A stretch of DNA of 15,226 bases from CAZILN01 sp964540005 (GTDB taxonomy: Bacteria > Bacteroidota > Bacteroidia > Bacteroidales > SM23-62). A program made the position numbers and the translations under genes. The notes under the pieces are model-generated. The model saw nothing but the letters and a program-made list of their open reading frames with translations, made no database searches and was not told where the DNA came from. Shown in pieces: positions 7,439 through 13,817 of the stretch (positions are counted from its first letter, which is position 1; each line of letters opens with the position of its first letter). The stretch spans positions 1 through 15,226 of the forward strand of contig CAZILN010000060.1 in the NCBI GenBank assembly GCA_964540005.1, in the 5' to 3' direction.

Positions 7439-8260
7439 TGTAGCGTTCTGCTGCTTAAGGGGTAGTGAGTAAACCATTTCCCTGATGAAGGCAGCCCACT
7501 GTTTATGTGTCCGGGATTTGTCAAAGTGAGGATAAACAAGCGGTTTCCCGAAAGTTATTTCTATGGTTTTATTCCTGTGTTTGATTGTCTCATCAACAAG
7601 ATAGAACATCTCCAGATTTGCCTTGATCCTGAGGAACTTCCTGATGGACCCAAGGTGGTAAAAGAAATTGGTATTCCTTCCGCTGATGTGCACGGGAATG
7701 ATATCCCGCTGATGTTGAATGGCCTTGGCAATAAAACTCTTTTGCCACTCCAGGTCCTGAATCACCCCCTTGATGCGTCTTGAAACATACCCTGAAGGAA
7801 AAGTAAGTATTTGATGATCAGACTGATACATTTCCTCAATCAGCCTGACACTCTCTCTCGACTGATCGCCGTGTTTGTTAATAGGAATAAACAGCTCTTC
7901 CATGTTCCGGAGGTTCATGAGAATATCATTAACAAGGAAGACAGCCCTGGGATAATGCTTTCTAACGGTACTTATAAGGAGGAGTCCGTCAAATCCGCCA
8001 AGCGGGTGATTGGATGCGAAAATAAACCGTCCGTCGGCCGGGAGATTATCTTCACCCTTTATATTAAGATTGATTTTAAATTCCCTGATTGCTGCATGTG
8101 CCCAATCCAATCCATACAGATCCCCATACTCTTCTATGAACCAGTTTACATAATCCTGGTGAATTATCTTTTCCAGGTACCTGTAGATAAACCCGGGTAT
8201 CAGGCGGGCCATTGATGGATTCTTTTCCCTGAAAACCTTACGCACATCTACTCTTTCCAT
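7430..8260 (-). CDS. glsA: Lysophospholipid-type O-acyltransferase (OlsA/GlsA/PlsC superfamily)
   Basis: A protein of about 276 residues from the ATG at 8260. It has a PlsC-like acyltransferase core: FASNHPLGGFDG (81-92) with His85 and Asp91 as the likely catalytic pair, the IPINKHGDQSRES region (126-136), FPSGYVSRR (154-162) in the place of the usual FPEGxRS, and DIIPVHISGRN (186-196). The His-to-Asp spacing is HX5D rather than the classic HX4D, which I recall as normal in this Bacteroidota subfamily. The predicted role is to esterify the hydroxyl of an N-acyl amino acid with a second fatty acid, completing a glycine or ornithine lipid with the product of the next gene. It acts at the inner face of the cytoplasmic membrane. 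The frame also extends to a TTG at 8302, inside the MraZ operator, but the ATG begins the recognisable protein. Divergent from mraZ. Confidence 0.82.
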   Translation of the reverse strand: MERVDVRKVFREKNPSMARLIPGFIYRYLEKIIHQDYVNWFIEEYGDLYGLDWAHAAIREFKINLNIKGEDNLPADGRFIFASNHPLGGFDGLLLISTVRKHYPRAVFLVNDILMNLRNMEELFIPINKHGDQSRESVRLIEEMYQSDHQILTFPSGYVSRRIKGVIQDLEWQKSFIAKAIQHQRDIIPVHISGRNTNFFYHLGSIRKFLRIKANLEMFYLVDETIKHRNKTIEITFGKPLVYPHFDKSRTHKQWAAFIREMVYSLPLKQQNATSN

Positions 8261-8300
8261 AGACACAAAGATAAACTCTTTTTCAAATAAAGTTATCAAC

Positions 8301-8340
8301 AAAGTGTCAAAAAATGGGAGAAAGTGGGGTAAAGTGGCGT
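8301..8340 (+). promoter_or_regulatory. MraZ operator: four 10-bp AAAGTG(G/T) units upstream of mraZ
   Basis: Four phased decamers follow one another without a gap: AAAGTGTCAA (8301), AAAATGGGAG (8311), AAAGTGGGGT (8321) and AAAGTGGCGT (8331). Read as E. coli-style sites, these give TGGGA, TGGGG and TGGCG separated by 5-base spacers, with a degenerate TGTCA as a first unit. Three of the four also match the AAAGTG(T/G) pattern reported for Mycoplasma MraZ. The array ends 40 bases before the mraZ ATG, where autorepression would act. A candidate -7 box, TAATTTTA (8349-8356, one mismatch to TAnnTTTG), lies just downstream, so bound MraZ would cover the -33 region. MraZ binding itself is inferred from these matches. 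Confidence 0.85.
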
Positions 8341-8380
8341 TTTTTCTTTAATTTTACGCTTGATCTGATTTTTAAGGCTA

Positions 8381-8851
8381 ATGGCACCATTTATAGGAGA
8401 ATACACATGCAGGCTTGATGTAAAGGGGAGGATGATCTTTCCTGCTGCATTCAAGAAACAAATGTTGGTTGACACTGGTGACAGATTTGTTATCAAGAGG
8501 GATGTGTTTGAAAAATGCCTGGTAATGTATCCGATGACTGAATGGGACAGGCAGAATAGTATAATACGCAGCAAAACGAATTCCTTTAATAAGGAACACC
8601 AGCAGTTCCTGAGGATGTATTTCCACGGGACGGCTGAAGTAATGGTTGACGGCAGTGGCAGGATCCTCATTCCAAAGCGTTTGCTGGGAATAGCAGGCAT
8701 TAATAATGAGGTGGTTATGGCAGGCCAGTTTGGCAAAATAGAGATATGGAACAGTGACGATTACGATAAGGCCAGCCGCTTTACAGATGACTTTGCGGCC
8801 CTGGCCGAAAAGATACTTGGCAATTCAATGAATGAACCGGAGAATGAGTAA
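8381..8851 (+). CDS. mraZ: Transcriptional regulator MraZ
   Basis: A 156-residue protein with two tandem SpoVT/AbrB-like swapped-hairpin units. The first has GEYTCRLDVKGRMIFPAAF (6-24) and the second VDGSGRILIPKRLL (89-102). Each holds the conserved DxxGR DNA-contacting turn (D13-R17 and D90-R94). The C-terminal GKIEIWNSDDYDK (118-130) is also typical of the family. MraZ assembles into ring oligomers that bind tandem direct repeats and repress the division and cell-wall cluster, including its own gene. The repeats directly upstream (8301-8340) are the obvious target. The protein is slightly longer than E. coli MraZ (152). Its stop TAA shares its last A with the rsmH start ATG (8851), so the two genes are translationally coupled at the head of the dcw cluster. 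Confidence 0.97.
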   Translation: MAPFIGEYTCRLDVKGRMIFPAAFKKQMLVDTGDRFVIKRDVFEKCLVMYPMTEWDRQNSIIRSKTNSFNKEHQQFLRMYFHGTAEVMVDGSGRILIPKRLLGIAGINNEVVMAGQFGKIEIWNSDDYDKASRFTDDFAALAEKILGNSMNEPENE

Positions 8852-9750
8852 TGTATCATCAACCAGTCTTGCTGAAAGAGAGTATTGAAGGGCTGAATAT
8901 TAAATCCGGGGGGAAGTATGTGGATCTGACTTTCGGCGGAGGAGGACATTCTGCGGAGATACTGAAAAGCCTTGGTAAGGGAAGTTTGTATGCATTTGAC
9001 ATTGACAGGGAATCAGAGGCTAATGCCATTAAGGATAAGCGGTTCAATTTTATCAGGGGAAATTTCAGATACATTAAGAACTTCTTGCAGTTTCAGAAGG
9101 TTGAAAAAATAGACGGTGCCCTGGGTGACCTGGGAGTTTCTTCCCATCATTTTGATGCGGCGGACAGGGGGTTTTCTTTCCGTTTCAATGCTCAGCTTGA
9201 TATGCGTATGAACCAGGAAGCTGAGCTTACAGCCAGGGATATACTGAATACATATGAAAGGGAAGCACTGCACAGGATATTTGCTGAAAACGGGGAGCTA
9301 AAAAATACAGGGAAAGTCTGTCAAAGGATCATTCAATTGCGTGAACATCAGCGCATCAGTACAGTAGAAGAGTTGGTTACAGGGATAGAAGACTGCATTC
9401 CCCAGAAATTCAGGAATAAATATCTGGCGCAATTGTTCCAGGCTATACGGATTGAAGTAAACGATGAACTGGGTGCACTTAAAGAAATGATAGAAGCCGT
9501 TACAGATATGCTGAATACCGGTGGCAGGTTCTGCCTGATCACCTATCATTCTCTGGAAGACCGTCTGGTTAAAAATTACTTCCGTGCAGGGAACTTCAGT
9601 GGGGAGATTTCCACAGATATCTATGGAAACAGCCGGCTTCCATACAAACAGATAAGCAAGGGTGTGATTACGCCTTCGGAGCAGGAGATTGAGCAAAACA
9701 ACAGGGCCAGGAGTGCCAAATTAAGAATTGCCGAACGAATTATAAGCTGA
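8851..9750 (+). CDS. rsmH: 16S rRNA (cytosine-1402-N4)-methyltransferase RsmH (MraW)
   Basis: A 299-residue SAM-dependent methyltransferase that modifies N4 of C1402 in 16S rRNA, in the ribosomal P-site region. Family signatures are all present: HQPVLLKESI (3-12), the SAM-binding VDLTFGGGGHS (24-34), FDID (49-52), LGDLGVSS (91-98) followed by RGFSFR (106-111) and LDMRM (116-120), LFQAIRIEVNDEL (195-207), ITYHSLEDRLVK (230-241) and the C-terminal NNRARSAKLR (283-292). The length is close to the usual 300-315. As in most bacteria it is the second gene of the dcw cluster. It overlaps mraZ by one base and lies 6 bases ahead of the ftsL-like gene. Confidence 0.98.
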   Translation: MYHQPVLLKESIEGLNIKSGGKYVDLTFGGGGHSAEILKSLGKGSLYAFDIDRESEANAIKDKRFNFIRGNFRYIKNFLQFQKVEKIDGALGDLGVSSHHFDAADRGFSFRFNAQLDMRMNQEAELTARDILNTYEREALHRIFAENGELKNTGKVCQRIIQLREHQRISTVEELVTGIEDCIPQKFRNKYLAQLFQAIRIEVNDELGALKEMIEAVTDMLNTGGRFCLITYHSLEDRLVKNYFRAGNFSGEISTDIYGNSRLPYKQISKGVITPSEQEIEQNNRARSAKLRIAERIIS

Positions 9751-9756
9751 GGCGAC

Positions 9757-10161
9757 ATGGAGAACAGTTCAGGGAACATAGAATTTATTGATCAGAAAAC
9801 CGAGCAAAAGGAAATCAGGAGAACCTCGCTCAGGGAGATACTCGATGGGAGTGTGCTGACAAGGGAAAAGGTAGTCCGTCAACTACCTTTTGTTTTATTC
9901 ATCACTTTTCTTCTGATACTGTACATAGGAAACCGTTATCAGACCGAAAAAGTAATTCGTGATACCCTGATACTGCAGACCCAGTTGAAGGAATTACGTG
10001 CTGAATCCATTTCCCTGGCATCTGAGCTGGAAAACCTCAGCCGGCAGTCACAGGTTGCAAGGCTGGTGGAGCAAAAATCACTCGGTCTGGTGGAATCCCA
10101 GGATCCGCCGGTAAAGCTTACAGTAAGAAAGAAACGGACCGTAAAAGAAAATGTCGATTAA
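9757..10161 (+). CDS. ftsL: FtsL-like cell-division protein
   Basis: A 134-residue bitopic membrane protein in the position where FtsL is found in dcw clusters. It has a charged cytoplasmic N-terminus (1-42), one membrane helix at about 43-59 (LPFVLFITFLLILYIGN) and a periplasmic leucine-rich coiled-coil segment at about 62-97. The FtsL-type ending is ARLVEQKSLGLVESQDPP (101-118). FtsL joins FtsB and FtsQ to activate septal peptidoglycan synthesis by FtsW/FtsI. Sequence conservation is low, so the call rests on topology, the tail motif and position. The cytoplasmic N-terminus of about 40 residues is typical of the Bacteroidota form. The last 11 bases overlap the start of ftsI (ATG at 10151), which suggests coupled translation of two proteins that act in one complex. 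Confidence 0.88.
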   Translation: MENSSGNIEFIDQKTEQKEIRRTSLREILDGSVLTREKVVRQLPFVLFITFLLILYIGNRYQTEKVIRDTLILQTQLKELRAESISLASELENLSRQSQVARLVEQKSLGLVESQDPPVKLTVRKKRTVKENVD

Positions 10162-12274
10162 GAAAATCATAGTAAACAGGGTCATTGCCCTGTATCTGCT
10201 GACCTTCCTTGGGGCGCTCCTGATCATCGCAAGGATCCTGCAGTTGCAGCTTGTTCAGGGTGATGAACTGAGACAGAAGGCTGAAGACCTGACATACCGT
10301 TATGTCAGTATCACTCCTAACAGGGGAGATATTTATTCACACCAGGGAAGGCATCTTCTGGCTACTTCCGTACCATATTATGAAGTCAGGATGGACCTGG
10401 TAAGCGATGCACTTACCCGGGAAGTATTTGAACAGGGTATAGATTCTCTTTCCTGGCACCTGTCGGACATGTTCAGGGATAAGTCCAAAGCGGCATACAA
10501 GAATATGCTTATCAGGGCCAGGGAAGAAGGGAAACGATATTTCCTGATAAAAAGACAGGTTAGTTACAGGCAGTTGCAACAGATGAAAACTTTCCCGATT
10601 TTCAGGCTCGGGCCCTATAAGGGCGGTTTCATAATCATGCAGAATAACATGCGTATCAGGCCTCATAATATCCTGGCTGCCCGAACAATAGGCCGCCTGA
10701 ACAAGGGTGAATCGGGGAATGTGGTGGGTATTGAAGGAGCCTATGATCATTACCTCAAAGGAATTGTCGGATACCGTCTCATGCAGAAAACAGCAGGCAA
10801 TCTCTGGATCCCCCTTAGCGATGCGAATGAAATTGATCCTGAGGATGGATACGACATAATTACAACCATTGACATCGATATTCAGGATGTGGCTGAAAAT
10901 GCCCTACTGGAGCAGCTGAAACGTCATGATGCCCATCATGGATGTGCTATTCTAATGGAGGTGGCTACAGGTGAGATCAGGGCAATTGCAAATCTTGAAC
11001 GGACAGAAGACGGCTCATACGGCGAGACCTATAATTATGCCATAGCTGAAAGTACCGAGCCAGGCTCCACATTTAAACTGGCTTCCCTGATTGCGGCCCT
11101 TGAAGATGGATATGTTGACCTTGATGATTCCGTCGATACGGAAGATGGCAAGGTACAGTTCTATGATATGACCATCAAGGATACAAAGAGAGGAGGATAT
11201 GGTAAAATTTCCATAGAACGGGCATTCGAGGTTTCCTCTAATGTAGGGATAGCCAAAACCATTCATAAATTTTATAATGACAAGGAAAGTGAATTTGTTA
11301 ACAGGTTGTACCGTATGCACCTGAATGAGCCATTGGGACTTGAGATCAAAGGGGAAGGAGAACCCCTCATCCGCTATCCCGATGATCCATACTGGTCGGG
11401 TATTTCCCTTGTAATGATGTCGCACGGCTATGAACTGCAGATGACACCCTTGCAGGTCCTGTCACTGTATAATGCGATCGCTAATAATGGCAGGATGGTG
11501 AAACCACGGTTTGTCAACAGCATCACACAACATGGAGGAACGGTAAAGAGTTTCAGGACCGAAGTAATAGATCCGAGCATTTGTTCACCATCAACCCTTA
11601 AAAAGGTACGGCAAATGCTGGAAGGCGTTGTGGACAGCGGTACAGCCATGAACCTGAGAAATGAGGAATTCAGGATCGCCGGTAAAACGGGTACTGCACA
11701 GATCGCCAATGAAAAATATGGTTACCATCTCAATTCAGAGGTCAGTTACCAGGCATCATTTGCCGGGTATTTCCCTGCAGAGGATCCGAAATATTCATGT
11801 ATTGTAGTAGTTAACTCTCCATCGAGCAATGTCTATTACGGGAACCTGGTGGCCGGACCTGTTTTCAGGGAAATAGCCAATAAAGTATATGCTTCAAGTA
11901 TAGACATGCACGAGGACCTGGTTACCGAGGGGAAGGGAATGACCGAGATACCGTTCTCAAAGCACGGGAGCAGGGATGCCATGGATCATGTTTCGGGGTA
12001 CCTGGACATTCCGGTAAAGACTGATGAAGAACTCAGTGAATGGATAGCAACCCGGCAGACAGATGAATTTATAGAGTACAGATCCCTGAATGTATCGGAT
12101 CACCTGGTTCCGAATGTGGAGGAGATGGGCCTCAGCGATGCTGTTTACCTGCTCGAATCACTCGGATTAAAGGTGATTGTTAAAGGGCGGGGAAAGGTGA
12201 AGGAGCAGTCACTCCCGCCGGGCACACTTATTAGCAGGGGAGATGCACTTACTCTTACAATGAGCTTTCATTAA
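10151..12274 (+). CDS. ftsI: Septal peptidoglycan D,D-transpeptidase FtsI (PBP3) with PASTA domain
   Basis: A 707-residue class B penicillin-binding protein anchored by one N-terminal helix (about 11-30). The dimerisation/pedestal domain starts with the TPNRGDIYSHQGRHLLAT segment (55-72). The transpeptidase domain holds all three active-site motifs: S306-T-F-K309 in EPGSTFKL with the acylated Ser306, S362-S-N364, and K512-T-G-T515 in AGKTGTAQ. A PASTA domain closes the protein (about 650-707, VPNVEEMGLSDAVYLLESLG and on). It cross-links septal peptidoglycan with FtsW during division and is the target of beta-lactams. The C-terminal PASTA is common in Bacteroidota FtsI and Firmicutes PBP2x, but absent from E. 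coli FtsI. The gene overlaps ftsL by 11 bases and ends 13 bases before murE. Confidence 0.97.
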   Translation: MSIKKIIVNRVIALYLLTFLGALLIIARILQLQLVQGDELRQKAEDLTYRYVSITPNRGDIYSHQGRHLLATSVPYYEVRMDLVSDALTREVFEQGIDSLSWHLSDMFRDKSKAAYKNMLIRAREEGKRYFLIKRQVSYRQLQQMKTFPIFRLGPYKGGFIIMQNNMRIRPHNILAARTIGRLNKGESGNVVGIEGAYDHYLKGIVGYRLMQKTAGNLWIPLSDANEIDPEDGYDIITTIDIDIQDVAENALLEQLKRHDAHHGCAILMEVATGEIRAIANLERTEDGSYGETYNYAIAESTEPGSTFKLASLIAALEDGYVDLDDSVDTEDGKVQFYDMTIKDTKRGGYGKISIERAFEVSSNVGIAKTIHKFYNDKESEFVNRLYRMHLNEPLGLEIKGEGEPLIRYPDDPYWSGISLVMMSHGYELQMTPLQVLSLYNAIANNGRMVKPRFVNSITQHGGTVKSFRTEVIDPSICSPSTLKKVRQMLEGVVDSGTAMNLRNEEFRIAGKTGTAQIANEKYGYHLNSEVSYQASFAGYFPAEDPKYSCIVVVNSPSSNVYYGNLVAGPVFREIANKVYASSIDMHEDLVTEGKGMTEIPFSKHGSRDAMDHVSGYLDIPVKTDEELSEWIATRQTDEFIEYRSLNVSDHLVPNVEEMGLSDAVYLLESLGLKVIVKGRGKVKEQSLPPGTLISRGDALTLTMSFH

Positions 12275-12287
12275 CAGAAAAAAGCGC

Positions 12288-13739
12288 TTGAAAAGACTGG
12301 ATGACATATTGCGGGATCTTAACATCATCGAGATGACAGGCTCCCTGGATCTGACGGTTCAGCAGATACATTTTGATTCCCGGAAGGCAGTTCAGGATTC
12401 TCTTTTTGTGGCCATAAAAGGAGCCACAACTGACGGACATGAATATATCGGACAGGCCATACAGAATGGAGCAATTGCAATATTATGTGAGCAGCTGCCG
12501 GAACAGAAGCCCGGGGGTGTAACATTCATACGGATCAATGATACGGAGGAAGGCCTGGGTATAGCAGCCAGGAATTTTTATGATCACCCCTCTGACAAAC
12601 TGATCCTGGTCGGGGTCACAGGTACCAACGGGAAAACAACCATCGTCACCCTGCTGCATGATCTTTTCATGAAACTGGGATTTCCATCCGGACTCATCTC
12701 AACCATTGGGAACAAAGTCAGGAACGAATCCTACCCGACCCGCCATACAACTCCTGACGCAATGAGTATACAGGCCCTTATGCGTGAAATGATCAACAAG
12801 GGTTGTGATTATTGCTTTATGGAAGTTAGTTCACATGCCATCCATCAGAAGAGGATATCCGGACTGACATTTACCGGGGGATTGTTTACCAACATCACCC
12901 ATGACCACCTGGACTATCACTCCTCGTTTAAGGAATATATAAGGATAAAAAAGAGCTTCTTTGATGGCCTCTCTCCTGATGCATTTGCCCTTATCAACAA
13001 AGATGACCGAAACGGACAACTCATGGTCCAGAACACCGAGGCAGAAGTTAGTTACTATGCCCTTAAATCTATGGCAGATTACAGTTGCAGGATACTGGAG
13101 CAGCATATGGATGGGTCGCTTATCTCCCTTGAAAACAGAGAGCTATGGACTCACCTGGTAGGGGAATTCAACATTTATAACCTATTGTGTGTTTATGCCT
13201 GCGCACTGATCCTGGCTCAGCCCGGGGATAGGGTCCTGGAGATGCTGAGCCAGCTGACAGCAATCAGCGGGAGGCTGGAAAGTATCAGGTTCCCTGATGG
13301 GAAAACTGCCTTTGTGGATTATGCCCATACCCCAGACGCCCTGAAAAAAGTGATGCTGGCAATTAAAAAAATAATGAACCCTGATTCAGTACTGATAACC
13401 GTCATTGGTACCGGTGGCAATCGTGATAAAGCCAAGCGGCCGCTGATGGCCAGGATCGCCTGTGATTTCAGCGATAAGGTAATCCTCACTTCCGACAATC
13501 CCAGGAATGAAAAACCGGCTGATATTATTGAAGACATGTATCAGGGAGTGGAGGATAAAATGATTCATAAGGTACTGAAAATATCAGACAGGGAGGAGGC
13601 CATTAAAGCAGCCGTCCTTATGGCGGATAAGAAGGATATAATCCTGGTGGCAGGGAAAGGACATGAGACATACCAGGAGACAGGAGGTGAGCGTCATCAT
13701 TTTGATGACAGGGAGATCATCAGGAAACTGATCCAATGA
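12288..13739 (+). CDS. murE: UDP-MurNAc-tripeptide ligase MurE (meso-diaminopimelate-adding)
   Basis: A 483-residue cytoplasmic Mur ligase that adds the third residue to UDP-MurNAc-L-Ala-D-Glu using ATP. Motifs include FDSRKAV (29-35) of the UMP-binding domain, the P-loop GVTGTNGKTT (109-118), HTTPDA (153-158), EVSSHAI (179-185), TNITHDHLDYH (201-211), the probable carbamylated Lys221 in IRIKKSFF, and VDYAHTPDAL (343-352). The specificity loop reads DNPR at 403-406, the signature of meso-diaminopimelate enzymes, so the peptidoglycan should be of the mDAP type. The start is a TTG at 12288. No in-frame ATG occurs until codon 16, and MKRLDDIL fits the family start. Its last codons and TGA lie inside a long inverted repeat (13717-13754). 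The next gene, mraY, is 78 bases away. Confidence 0.97.
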   Translation: MKRLDDILRDLNIIEMTGSLDLTVQQIHFDSRKAVQDSLFVAIKGATTDGHEYIGQAIQNGAIAILCEQLPEQKPGGVTFIRINDTEEGLGIAARNFYDHPSDKLILVGVTGTNGKTTIVTLLHDLFMKLGFPSGLISTIGNKVRNESYPTRHTTPDAMSIQALMREMINKGCDYCFMEVSSHAIHQKRISGLTFTGGLFTNITHDHLDYHSSFKEYIRIKKSFFDGLSPDAFALINKDDRNGQLMVQNTEAEVSYYALKSMADYSCRILEQHMDGSLISLENRELWTHLVGEFNIYNLLCVYACALILAQPGDRVLEMLSQLTAISGRLESIRFPDGKTAFVDYAHTPDALKKVMLAIKKIMNPDSVLITVIGTGGNRDKAKRPLMARIACDFSDKVILTSDNPRNEKPADIIEDMYQGVEDKMIHKVLKISDREEAIKAAVLMADKKDIILVAGKGHETYQETGGERHHFDDREIIRKLIQ

Positions 13740-13754
13740 TCAGTTTCCTGATGA
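13717..13754. repeat. Perfect 17-bp inverted repeat over the murE stop codon
   Basis: The left arm (13717-13733) and right arm (13738-13754) are exact reverse complements, TCATCAGGAAACTGATC and GATCAGTTTCCTGATGA, around the 4-base loop CAAT. The murE TGA (13737-13739) straddles the loop and the right arm. The RNA would form a stable 17-bp stem. There is no U-run after it (the next bases are GTTCGCAGG), so it is not a classic intrinsic terminator. It could be an mRNA-stability or processing signal, a partial terminator, or part of a palindromic repeat element that extends into the spacer. Confidence 0.9.
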
Positions 13755-13816
13755 GTTCGCAGGTTTAGAAGTAACAAGTTCGCAAGTTACAGGTTCGAAA
13801 GATGAAAGTTTACAAG
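13754..13816. repeat. Degenerate AAGTTCGC-type tandem repeats in the murE-mraY spacer
   Basis: The spacer is made of variations on a 7-9 base unit: AGTTCGC, AGGTTTAG, AAGTAAC, AAGTTCGC, AAGTTAC, AGGTTCG, AAAGATG, AAAGTTTAC. From memory, such AAGTTCGCAGGTTC-like strings occur in intergenic spacers of several Bacteroidota genomes, which would make this one copy of a dispersed repeat. It runs up to the mraY start codon and leaves little room for a separate promoter. I see no strong ribosome-binding site in it. Confidence 0.6.
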
Positions 13817-13817
13817 T

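Noticed and set aside
8266..8273. TATCTTTG on the minus strand, a perfect TAnnTTTG match just upstream of the acyltransferase ATG
   Set aside because: It lies only five bases from the start codon, which would make a leaderless message, and no TTTG lies at the normal -33 spacing. Kept only as a possibility.
8293..8301. DnaA-box-like TTATCAACA next to the MraZ operator
   Set aside because: It differs from TTATCCACA at one position. Several such one-mismatch matches are expected by chance in 15 kb on both strands, and there is no cluster of boxes.
8261..8302. TTG-initiated N-terminal extension of the O-acyltransferase
   Set aside because: The 14 extra residues look like promoter DNA read as protein and would reach into the MraZ operator. 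The family-like sequence starts at the ATG at 8260.
13738..13760. Intrinsic terminator at the end of murE
   Set aside because: The stem is perfect but no U-run follows, and mraY and murD continue in the same direction. It is reported as an inverted repeat instead.
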